A stretch of DNA of 35,025 bases from Methanobacteriota archaeon (GTDB lineage: Archaea > Thermoplasmatota > Poseidoniia > Poseidoniales > Thalassarchaeaceae), in NCBI GenBank assembly GCA_002712285.1, contig PATC01000047.1, positions 1 through 35,025 of the forward strand, in the 5' to 3' direction. Every line of letters begins with the position of its first letter. The first letter of the stretch is position 1. Below the pieces are notes generated by a model. It saw only the letters and a list, made by a program, of their open reading frames with translations. It searched no databases and was not told the origin of the DNA. Positions 8,711 to 15,885 of this stretch are shown here, piece by piece. The translations under genes and the position numbers were made by a program.

Positions 8711-9169
8711 AATACGGTCTCCATCATTGAGGTCGAGAGTTTCCCGTAGGAATACCTCCGCGATAACCTCGATAACTTCGACATGGCGGGTTAAGTCGGG
8801 GATGAGGATTGCACATTCGATGCTCCCTTTTTCCTCCGTCCTGATCTGTGCCTTGAACGCCGTTGCTCCGCCGAATGAACGACCGTCACGGAGGAATCCT
8901 CTGATGCGTAGGGATTCAATTTCTGAAGTATCAATTGTTTGAGCTTTTTTACGGCGTTCATCTGTAGCATCGAGTGTATCGATACCGGCTTTTTGCCGTA
9001 GTGCAAGATATTGAGTAAGGTCCTGGTCGGAAACTCGGATGTTGAGAGTTCCTGGCCAAGCAGTACCTCCTAAAATTCCCCTGAACTGGTCTTGGTAGTG
9101 ACTCTGAGCCATGAATACGTGGGCGCGCCCCAAGCCTGAACTGACTTCTCCGTGGAGTTCCATGCTCAT
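8693..9169 (-). CDS. ribK: CTP-dependent riboflavin kinase (DUF120 family)
   Basis: This enzyme phosphorylates riboflavin to FMN, using CTP in the archaeal family. The visible motifs are LHGEVSSGLG near the N-terminus, the Y-x-x-x-F-x-x-x-LGG spacing, and the signature WPGTLNIRV (PGTLN at 39-43), which binds substrate and metal in known members. The C-terminus has VIEVIAEVFLRETLDLNDGD, matching the family's vlEiiap-x-x-LR-x-x-l-x-l-x-dGD. Start choice: ATG at 9169 has AGGTGG at 9178-9183 eight bases upstream. A GTG at 9181 and an ATG at 9163 are less well placed. A 20-odd base gap separates it from the upstream hydrolase gene, so the two are likely co-transcribed. The family is an archaeal marker. 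No ATP-type flavokinase was seen in the window. Confidence 0.93.
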   Translation of the reverse strand: MSMELHGEVSSGLGRAHVFMAQSHYQDQFRGILGGTAWPGTLNIRVSDQDLTQYLALRQKAGIDTLDATDERRKKAQTIDTSEIESLRIRGFLRDGRSFGGATAFKAQIRTEEKGSIECAILIPDLTRHVEVIEVIAEVFLRETLDLNDGDRISLNLI

Positions 9170-9191
9170 CCGGCTATCCACCTACATTTCT

Positions 9192-10067
9192 TCATTCCGT
9201 TGCAACCATAGAGAGTTCTATTACCTCACCTTCAGATGCTAGAGCCCATCCCTTGAGGTCTAAATCACCTGCATCATTTCCTTTGTATAATATTGGGTTG
9301 GTATGGTTGAAATGAATGAAACGGATATCGATATCCTCAGATTTCCGAGGTCCCAGTAGGGATATGGTTTCAGATATTGGCGGATGAGGTACGTTCGACT
9401 GCCGAGATATCTCTTCATCGCTCCAAAATGTACCATCAAGGAGGACCACGTCTGCCTGAAGTTGTCTGAACCAATCTCGAATAGATCTCATACCAACATG
9501 AGCTAATGTTGTCTTCCATCGATCGTGATCTGGTAAATGGAGAAGTGTGCGATCTGGACCTTTGATGAGAAATGCATGTGTATCTGAAAACTCATCGCGA
9601 TGAGGTACGGATACGGGCTTGATTGAGAGATTCGATGAGATTTTCACAGTTACATCCGAATTAAATGGAATTGGCAAAAACACACCTTGCTCTAGCATTA
9701 AATTCCATCTTGGTGTATTTTGAATTAATTTGAGCATAGTTTCGGACACATGAAGCCTAATTCCGACTAAACCCATTGCTTCTTTTCCAAATAGTCCCAA
9801 TCCATCGATGTGTCCGAGGTGGCCATGTGTCAGCCATACATCTGTGATGCGTTTGGATTCTATAGGGATGAAGAGAAGTTGTCTTGCAAGGTCGCGCGTC
9901 ACATCAAAGAGATGTAGTTCATCACCGTTTACAACAGCGATAGAGGTTGGTGAAAGTTGTTGTTTTTCCTCTGCATAGTATGCACAAGTAGCACAATTAC
10001 AACCTGGTTGCGGCACACCACCATCTTGCGCGATTCCAAGAATGGTGGCCTTGGGTTGTGGTGGCAT
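9192..10067 (-). CDS. PqqB-like metallo-beta-lactamase-fold protein
   Basis: The protein resembles PqqB, a member of the metallo-beta-lactamase superfamily that acts in PQQ synthesis. The evidence is an N-terminal ILGIAQDGGVPQPGCNCATC (Cys23, 25, 28; a structural metal site in PqqB), the metal-ligand region LTHGHLGHIDGL (His81, 83, 86, Asp88), HLPDHDRW, LLDGTFWSDEE and the strongly PqqB-like FIHFNHTNPIL near the end. In the canonical HxHxDH motif the Asp is replaced by Gly, as in related groups. ATG at 10067 is preferred over an in-frame TTG at 10076. No other pqq gene lies nearby, so it may be a hydrolase or oxygenase with a different substrate. It heads a short operon with ribK and is divergent from the KBL-like gene. 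Confidence 0.82.
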   Translation of the reverse strand: MPPQPKATILGIAQDGGVPQPGCNCATCAYYAEEKQQLSPTSIAVVNGDELHLFDVTRDLARQLLFIPIESKRITDVWLTHGHLGHIDGLGLFGKEAMGLVGIRLHVSETMLKLIQNTPRWNLMLEQGVFLPIPFNSDVTVKISSNLSIKPVSVPHRDEFSDTHAFLIKGPDRTLLHLPDHDRWKTTLAHVGMRSIRDWFRQLQADVVLLDGTFWSDEEISRQSNVPHPPISETISLLGPRKSEDIDIRFIHFNHTNPILYKGNDAGDLDLKGWALASEGEVIELSMVATE

Positions 10068-10143
10068 GAGCCTCAACTACCGCCATTCTGCATCAATTCT
10101 CCCTCGTCGGAACCATCATGTCAAACCAATGTCTGGCCCTAAC

Positions 10144-11322
10144 ATGGCGAAGGACCTTGATTGGATGCGAGAGCGGTATGAGGAGCTAGTTTCCAGTGGT
10201 CTAAATTGGGATCCGCCCACTCTTGAGTCTGCAAATGCTCCACGTGTTACTATTGATGGCAAGGAGTCTATCATGCTCTCTGCTAACAACTACCTGAATC
10301 TAAGCACTCATCCGAAGGTTGTCGAGGCGTCTATCGAAGCTACACGTAAGTATGGAGCCGGCAGTGGTTCAGTTCGAGCTATCGCAGGTACGATGGATAT
10401 TCATTTGGAGGCCGAGCAAGTCGCTGCGAATTTCAAAGGTGTTGAAGCGGCTCTAATCTATTCTGCAGGTTATACGGCCAATGTTGGATTGATTCCGTCT
10501 CTTGTCAAGGGTAAGGATGATCTCATTATTTCCGATGAACTCAATCATGGTTCAATAATCGATGGAGTGCGTTTGACAAAAGCTCAGCGCGCGGTATATC
10601 CTCACAACGATGTAGGTGCACTCGAACGTATCCTTCAAGAGAATAACGGATATGATCGTAAACTCATCATCACCGATGGTGTGTTCAGCATGGATGGCGA
10701 CATTGCTCCACTGGATGAGATTACCGCAGTCGCTGAAGAGTATGATGCAATGATATTCGTTGACGACTGTCATGGAGAAGGAGTACTAGGTGATGGTCGC
10801 GGTATAGTCGCCCATTTCGGTCTTCAAGGACGCGTGGATTTCGAGGTTGGTTCATACTCAAAAGCAATGGGGGTGCAAGGAGGCATTCTCGCAGGAACAT
10901 CTCAGACTCGTGAACATGCTCTAAATCATAGCCGTTCATGGCTTCTTTCGGGAAGTCAACCTCCAGGTGTTGCGGCCGCTCAGAAGGCTGCTGTTGAGGT
11001 GATTATGGATGAGCCAGAACATGTCGAACGGCTTTGGGCTAATACTGATTATTTCCGTAGGGAACTCGATTCACTTGGCTTCGATACCGGTGTTTCTACT
11101 ACTCCAATTATTCCAGTGATGTGTGGTGAATCTACTACTGCAAAATCACTATCTTCAGCCATGCGTGATGCAGGAGTAATAGTTGGTGCAATCGTATTTC
11201 CTATGGTTGCGAGAGACAAGGCACGTGTTCGTACCCAGATGTCGGCAGGTCTAACCCGCGAAGATCTTGATGAGGTTCTTCGAGTCTTTGAGAAGGCAGG
11301 TCAGAAAATTGGACTGATTTGA
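10144..11322 (+). CDS. kbl: PLP-dependent 2-oxoamine synthase, probable glycine C-acetyltransferase (KBL)
   Basis: This enzyme belongs to the alpha-oxoamine synthase family (KBL, BioF, SPT). These join an amino acid to an acyl-CoA, or, for KBL, cleave 2-amino-3-ketobutyrate to glycine and acetyl-CoA. Motifs, numbered from ATG 10144: NNYLNLSTHP near the N-terminus, YGAGSGSVRAIAGT (71-84), DELNHGSIIDG, IFVDDCHGEGVLG (205-217, with the PLP-binding Asp and His) and the Schiff-base Lys240 in GSYSKAMGVQGG. At 392 residues it has the usual length. The ATG at 10129 is an alternative start and neither has a clear Shine-Dalgarno. No threonine dehydrogenase is seen beside it, so the acyl-CoA specificity, and hence KBL versus BioF or SPT, is inferred mainly from the DDCHGEG motif being KBL-like. 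Confidence 0.8.
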   Translation: MAKDLDWMRERYEELVSSGLNWDPPTLESANAPRVTIDGKESIMLSANNYLNLSTHPKVVEASIEATRKYGAGSGSVRAIAGTMDIHLEAEQVAANFKGVEAALIYSAGYTANVGLIPSLVKGKDDLIISDELNHGSIIDGVRLTKAQRAVYPHNDVGALERILQENNGYDRKLIITDGVFSMDGDIAPLDEITAVAEEYDAMIFVDDCHGEGVLGDGRGIVAHFGLQGRVDFEVGSYSKAMGVQGGILAGTSQTREHALNHSRSWLLSGSQPPGVAAAQKAAVEVIMDEPEHVERLWANTDYFRRELDSLGFDTGVSTTPIIPVMCGESTTAKSLSSAMRDAGVIVGAIVFPMVARDKARVRTQMSAGLTREDLDEVLRVFEKAGQKIGLI

Positions 11323-11347
11323 TATACCCTCACCACTAAGGGAGTAT

Positions 11348-12232
11348 ATGGTTAGAAAAATTGAACTCGACATCCGTCCAATACCTCAGTTGTATGGCTC
11401 ATCATATCATGGTTCTGAATCTTCCAATCCATCGCGTGTCCCTCGTCCTCCGGGTGCACCTCAACTATTCGGTTCCTGCTTATCTGCATCATTCGAGATG
11501 ATTGTTGATTGGGCAAAAAATGGCACTCGTAATCGTGCCTATTCATCCTTCAAATCAGCAGGCTCATGGAGCAAAGAATTTTCCAAAAAGGGGCACCCCA
11601 ACGGTGATGAATTCGTAAATCTGATGTGGAATCAAGCCACCTTACACAACACCATTTACGGCAATGTTGATTCCCTTTTACATCTTGTCGGGTCCCATGA
11701 TATAGATGGCGGTTTAGGCGGATTTTCATCAACAGTATCTCTAGATAATGATAGGCCGAAAAGGCCAGCCATAAATGAGAATGTCAATACAATCCTAAAT
11801 CGGGTAAGCTATCTGGAAGAGATTCGTAATTATTTGAAAGATAGCATACCCCTCATTGCTAGAATCCAAGATGCAAAGCTTGTTTTGGATGAAAACGAAT
11901 TCCCGACTTGGTCCAATGAACGTCCATCATTGGATGAATTACCAATGTCTAGAATTCAGTCTCTCGAGACTGTAAATCAAGGACATGCTGTGGTTATCGC
12001 TGGGATCTATGAAACTGAGATTGGAGCTATAAATTTCCCACAACTGAACAATTGTGATTTGTTGATTTTTGATCCTGCTCCATCAATCGAGCTTGAGAAT
12101 TATCCCACGAGATTCTATGATCCTCCGGCTACTCTCACAGATTCTTGTTGGCATACACATCGTGTGGCAGGCGGGGATTTCATTCGATATCTCAAGACTC
12201 AAAGAGGCTTAATCAGTCTGCATCCGTATTGA
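11348..12232 (+). CDS. Candidate papain/C39-like cysteine protease, family not recognised
   Basis: I do not recognise a named family. The order of residues suggests a papain-like fold of the C39 type. Cys44 sits in FGSCLSASFEMI at the start of a helix, as in C-x-x-a-x-x-x-m. His213 lies in QGHAVVIAGIY, a strand pattern typical of GHa-v-v-v-G. Asp242 lies in LLIFDPAPS, equivalent to the D/N-P after the His strand. The distance from Cys to His (~170) is longer than usual and is filled by a helical, charged insert. No signal peptide or membrane helix is seen, so it would be cytoplasmic. AGGGAG at 11339-11344 precedes the ATG by only three bases. It follows the KBL-like gene by 25 bases and its 3' end lies three bases from the convergent gene. 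An inactive homologue or transglutaminase-like protein is possible. Confidence 0.72.
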   Translation: MVRKIELDIRPIPQLYGSSYHGSESSNPSRVPRPPGAPQLFGSCLSASFEMIVDWAKNGTRNRAYSSFKSAGSWSKEFSKKGHPNGDEFVNLMWNQATLHNTIYGNVDSLLHLVGSHDIDGGLGGFSSTVSLDNDRPKRPAINENVNTILNRVSYLEEIRNYLKDSIPLIARIQDAKLVLDENEFPTWSNERPSLDELPMSRIQSLETVNQGHAVVIAGIYETEIGAINFPQLNNCDLLIFDPAPSIELENYPTRFYDPPATLTDSCWHTHRVAGGDFIRYLKTQRGLISLHPY

Positions 12233-12235
12233 GCA

Positions 12236-12844
12236 TCATTCTTCAGCATGCATTTCTTCAACTGCTTCGATTAAGTCGCTGTCTGGTGCTATCTCTTTAC
12301 CGACTTTGATGGGTAGATTATCTAATTCAAGACCTCTTGATAGTCGTTCCAGTAGCCTCCATCGAGGAGCATAAGAGAGGTGTATATACAGGGGTCCAGG
12401 TGTAATTAGAAGCACCCAGCCTAGTTGGTCTGAGAGCCCAATCAGGCTAGGTTCGATTCTTGCTACACTGAATAACACAAGGCCGATGAATGGGATAGGA
12501 AAGAGATACTTCCTTCTCCTGTCTAAACGAATTGGCATACGCTTTGTGATGGCTACAGTAATTGCTGAGACTCCTCCGAAGATGCCACAGAGCATCAAGA
12601 GGCTGAGGCATAAGAATGCCCAACTACGTAGGCTATCGGAGACGGAATTTCCTGCCTCTGATTGGATGAATAAGATTGGACCAAGTAATGAGAGGGAAAT
12701 AAGGAGGCCGTAGAATGAACCCACAAAAGTCGGATGTGAGGCTGTAAGGGGCCAGCGGAGGAAGAATTGACTCAGAGTTCCACCTTCGAACATCGTGCGT
12801 TGGTCATCTGGAAGGGCGGCAATCCGTTCCCTCCAGTCATCCAT
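12236..12844 (-). CDS. Four-helix membrane protein of unknown function
   Basis: The protein has 202 residues and starts at an ATG. About four hydrophobic segments can be seen: FVGSFYGLLISLSLLGPILFI (near 40-60), AFLCLSLLMLCGIFGGVSAI (near 75-95), YLFPIPFIGLVLFSVA (near 109-124) and LGWVLLITPGPLYIHL (near 140-155). A basic cytoplasmic-looking loop ITKRMPIRLDRRRKY lies between helices two and three, and an acidic tail closes the protein. No family motif was recognised. It lies 39 bases downstream of another membrane protein gene on the same strand, so the two probably form an operon and may act together. Its stop is three bases from the stop of the convergent protease-like gene. Confidence 0.8.
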   Translation of the reverse strand: MDDWRERIAALPDDQRTMFEGGTLSQFFLRWPLTASHPTFVGSFYGLLISLSLLGPILFIQSEAGNSVSDSLRSWAFLCLSLLMLCGIFGGVSAITVAITKRMPIRLDRRRKYLFPIPFIGLVLFSVARIEPSLIGLSDQLGWVLLITPGPLYIHLSYAPRWRLLERLSRGLELDNLPIKVGKEIAPDSDLIEAVEEMHAEE

Positions 12845-12883
12845 GAAGTGCTGATTCCACGGACTTAACCTATGACCGTTGCG

Positions 12884-13576
12884 TCATTCTTCTGAATCGG
12901 AGGCTAAATCCAATTGTTCATTTCTTCTGCCGAGAATCTCTTTGGCTCGCCCCATTTGTCCGAATTGGATCTCAACTTGGCCAGGAGTTGTGTCCATCCA
13001 TGTTCTTTCAAGCATCCCTTCCGCACTCTTTTCTCGTTCTCTCGCATTTCGTAAGGTGGGGTCATCGTCTTCGCTTATAGTACGTGTCAGGATTAGTGCT
13101 TGATTGACAACCTCTTCCAGTAATTCCACAATTGGTTCTGAAATCGGACCTAACTTTCCATGTAATTTTTCATCATCATCGTCATCTCGTACAGCCCAGC
13201 CTTTCAGAAAGGGGTCGGAAACAATCTGAATACGAGATTTTTGAGGAAGTCGTATCCATTCCCCCTTAACATCGAGGATGTATGTGTATGAATCCCCATC
13301 CTCATCTGAAGGGTGCCAAGGGTGGCCGATATCAGTTGCCACAATTGAGAGTGCGGAAGCGATTTTACGATTTTCCAGCCAACGAATGATATAGGTAGTC
13401 GTAGGGAAAAACGATGAGACGATGAGTATTGTTCCTAGAGTGAACATAGAATGTAGTATCAGTAATCCTAAACTGGCCATTAATACGCCAGCAATTAACC
13501 AACTGTTCAGGAGGCGTGGATTCAGAAGCTCAATCCGAATTTCGTCATTCTCAATCAAGGGGAGTATACTAGCCAT
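12884..13576 (-). CDS. Two-helix membrane protein with cytoplasmic domain, unknown function
   Basis: The start is ATG 13576, preceded five bases away by GAGGTG. The open frame continues upstream to 13798, but that part reads unlike protein and lacks a ribosome binding site. Of 230 residues, ~15-65 hold two hydrophobic segments (SWLIAGVLMASLGLLIL and GTILIVSSFFPTTTYII). The rest is soluble and strongly charged. It contains a strand-rich stretch SYTYILDVKGEWIRLPQKSR, an Asp run DDDDDEK, a helix EPIVELLEEVVNQALILTR and a C-terminal charged helix. I see a PH-like flavour in the strand region but not enough to call it. It is the first gene of a two-gene unit and has a TATA-like box at 13608-13617. 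Confidence 0.8.
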   Translation of the reverse strand: MASILPLIENDEIRIELLNPRLLNSWLIAGVLMASLGLLILHSMFTLGTILIVSSFFPTTTYIIRWLENRKIASALSIVATDIGHPWHPSDEDGDSYTYILDVKGEWIRLPQKSRIQIVSDPFLKGWAVRDDDDDEKLHGKLGPISEPIVELLEEVVNQALILTRTISEDDDPTLRNAREREKSAEGMLERTWMDTTPGQVEIQFGQMGRAKEILGRRNEQLDLASDSEE

Positions 13577-13607
13577 TTTCTCACCTCTACGGGGCCTTAC
13601 GGTTCTT

Positions 13608-13617
13608 GGATATACGG
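13608..13617 (-). promoter_or_regulatory. TATA-box candidate and flanking 9-bp direct repeat
   Basis: On the minus strand CCGTATATCC lies 32-41 bases before the ATG at 13576, so a start of transcription near 13586 would give a short leader containing GAGGTG. Two copies of TACGGGGCC (plus strand 13588-13596 and 13613-13621) sit 25 bases apart. One overlaps the box and the other overlaps the expected start. They could be operator half-sites. The 206-base divergent gap otherwise shows nothing I recognise. Confidence 0.38.
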
Positions 13618-13782
13618 GGCCAATTTGGCACTGGAATTTCTTCCATGATATGTTGAGTACATTCACATGCTTCAATACTCGTTGTCGGCGTTCGTAAGAA
13701 TTGTTTGAAATGGCTACCTTGCCGGGGAGGTGGGCGCGGGTTTCAATAGGGGTTGAGAGGCCATTCAACAGTGGGTTCGAGA

Positions 13783-15885
13783 ATGGCGGAGTTTCCACAG
13801 GGCGAAGTGGTAGAGCGTCGGCGTGGCGGCCCAGGTGTACTTGCTCTACTGATGCTTGATGCGACTCGTAGCAGATTCAATGGACATCTCCGCATTGAAT
13901 CTCTTGACGGTGCTGTGGGTGGTCTTGGAATCATCGAAGGGATGCCAGCTATGGCTCTGTACACCTCAGGAGGTGGAGAGGTTGCTGGGGGCCGAGATGC
14001 AATGGATCGATGCCTGAATTCCTCTGCGGACCCTAGTGCTGCGTTGTCAGTTCATTCAGGGAATCAAGTGTCATCAATGATGGATTCTCATCCTCATTCT
14101 CGACTTCTACGCTCTGATCTTGAACGCCTTGAGGAAGAACCTTGGTGGTCTGATTCCCGACATCGTGACCTTGTTGCGATTGGTCGGCAGAAGAGTAGGT
14201 GGACGAGTATCGAATCATCTTTTTCTAGAACTGGTGATGAACCGATTCAGTTTGAATCCGTTACTATACCAAAAATGGTGGAAGATGGCCCATACTTCGG
14301 ACCTGGCGAATCGTGGCTTGTTGACGATGAATTGCCGGATAGTGTCCTATCGATTGGGTCGAATCTTGGTTCTCTTGGACGTCCATTGATGGTATTTAGC
14401 CGCTTACCTCCTGAAAAGTTGAGGTCGAAGTATTCTATTCCCAATGTCTCTTCAATTCTCCTGACAGAGCGCCCGACTCAAGATGGTGAATTGGGGCCTA
14501 GTCTTGAAGGAATCATGCGCCGGATTGAGGACTACCTATTCGCTAATCCCAGAGCAGTTGTAGTCCTTGATGGAATTGAATTCCTTATTGGATTGCATGG
14601 ATTCGATCGAGTCTATGATTTCCTTCGTAATCTTTCGGATCTAGTTGCTGAGTCCGATGATCTTCTCCTTTGTCCGTTTGATGGTCTCGCCCTTTCTCCT
14701 CAGGAGAGAGCCTTGCTTCAACGTGAGATGAAGTTACTAGATACGAGGACCGCATCAGAATGGGGGTCTAGTAGCGGACATCTTGTAGGACATCCATTCA
14801 TTATTCATGCAATGACAACCGAACCAGTACAACGTGCTAAACCATTGGAATCGATTGCATCACCTTCACCAGAGTCGCCTAGTTTTGGTGTGTTAGATTC
14901 TACTGGCGAACTTCCTGCTCCAGTTCCAGATGGAGGTCCACAGATAGGTGGTCTAATCGCACAGTGGAAAGAGGAATCAATTGTTGAGGAGCCGTCTACT
15001 ATCGAAAATATCGAGCCGGAAACAATGCTAGATGATTATTCAGAAGGAGTTGTTGAAGATGAACATGATTCCGAGAATGAATTTGCCTTGCCGGATTGGG
15101 CCACTGCTCCGTCTCCAAATCGTGGTGACGTAGTTGAATCAACTACGCCGGAACTCCCACCTCCTCCTCAACAACCGGTTCCTCATACACCAGTTGTTGC
15201 TGAATCTGTACCTATTATTGAAGAGGAAATATATGTTCCAACACCAGGGTTACATCGTCCAGAAGCAACCCCTCAACAACCATCAAAGAAGCGCAAAGGA
15301 AGACGAAGTCCGACTGTAGACCATAAGCCGAAAGGTCGTGTGCACAGTTCTCATAGCCCTACAGAATTCAGTTTGAAGGGTTCGGGACTTGTTGATGCAG
15401 TTAATCGTTGGAGGGAGATAGGTATCTTGCAAGACCGGGAAGATACTAGCCCGGCAATTCCAGCTACCGGTCCAGAAATTAGTCCCTTAACGCCAAATGA
15501 TGGTTCCAATCTTCCAGTGGATGGTTCCGATGTAGTTCGAAATGCACGACGTTTGGATCCTGACTGGAATAGCGTTGATCAGACAGCAGCCCGTCTTCAT
15601 GAGATTGTCCATTCAATGGCTAAAGAATCTACAAGCATACCTAATCCTATTTCCGCTCCTTCGACTGCTCGTGAGTTTTCTCAGGTAGCACAACGTGTTC
15701 GGCCAGTACGTAATGCGTCTCTAGGTACTACTCCTGAGATGGTTAGTTCACTACCCGATGACTTCTATGACCGGGTTGCTAATCTTGTTGAGAAGGGTGC
15801 AGATATTACCACATTGATGGCTGCAGTTGAGCGTTCTCCAATTACTGCAATTGAGATTCTTGAAAGGATGGAGGGTGAATCATGA
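13783..15885 (+). CDS. PATAN-like / DUF835 protein with long disordered C-terminal region
   Basis: This protein has 700 residues. Residues ~5-105 resemble a PATAN/DUF4388 domain: FNGHLRIES, then GGLGIIEGMPAMALY, then GGRDAMDRCL, the pattern of G-x-L-x-v, f-x-x-G-x-i-x-x-A and G-x-x-A-l-x-x-l. Residues ~175-320 match DUF835, with AVVVLDGIEFLIGLHGFDRV, then FLRNLSDLVAESDDLLLCP, then LSPQERALLQREMKLLD. Residues ~350-600 are acidic, rich in Pro, Ser and Glu and probably disordered, with a basic patch KKRKGRR. The last 45 residues are helical (DDFYDRVANLVEKGADITTL). ATG 13783 is chosen over 13753 because homology begins just after it. The stop overlaps the next start (ATGA), so it is translationally coupled to the AAA+ ATPase. 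DUF835 proteins are largely archaeal and proposed to be sensory or regulatory. The partner ATPase suggests a joint function. Confidence 0.88.
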   Translation: MAEFPQGEVVERRRGGPGVLALLMLDATRSRFNGHLRIESLDGAVGGLGIIEGMPAMALYTSGGGEVAGGRDAMDRCLNSSADPSAALSVHSGNQVSSMMDSHPHSRLLRSDLERLEEEPWWSDSRHRDLVAIGRQKSRWTSIESSFSRTGDEPIQFESVTIPKMVEDGPYFGPGESWLVDDELPDSVLSIGSNLGSLGRPLMVFSRLPPEKLRSKYSIPNVSSILLTERPTQDGELGPSLEGIMRRIEDYLFANPRAVVVLDGIEFLIGLHGFDRVYDFLRNLSDLVAESDDLLLCPFDGLALSPQERALLQREMKLLDTRTASEWGSSSGHLVGHPFIIHAMTTEPVQRAKPLESIASPSPESPSFGVLDSTGELPAPVPDGGPQIGGLIAQWKEESIVEEPSTIENIEPETMLDDYSEGVVEDEHDSENEFALPDWATAPSPNRGDVVESTTPELPPPPQQPVPHTPVVAESVPIIEEEIYVPTPGLHRPEATPQQPSKKRKGRRSPTVDHKPKGRVHSSHSPTEFSLKGSGLVDAVNRWREIGILQDREDTSPAIPATGPEISPLTPNDGSNLPVDGSDVVRNARRLDPDWNSVDQTAARLHEIVHSMAKESTSIPNPISAPSTAREFSQVAQRVRPVRNASLGTTPEMVSSLPDDFYDRVANLVEKGADITTLMAAVERSPITAIEILERMEGES

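Noticed and set aside
10042-10143. Upstream extension of the KBL-like gene to 10042
   Set aside because: It would overlap the start of the divergent PqqB-like gene, and family similarity begins only after ATG 10144.
13741-13790. Possible tRNA T-arm (GGGTTCGAGA) before the DUF835 gene
   Set aside because: No matching acceptor, D-arm or anticodon stem could be built around it.
13577-13798. Upstream extension of the 12884-13576 gene to 13798
   Set aside because: The extra residues read unlike protein and overlap the start of the divergent DUF835 gene. ATG 13576 has a strong GAGGTG site.
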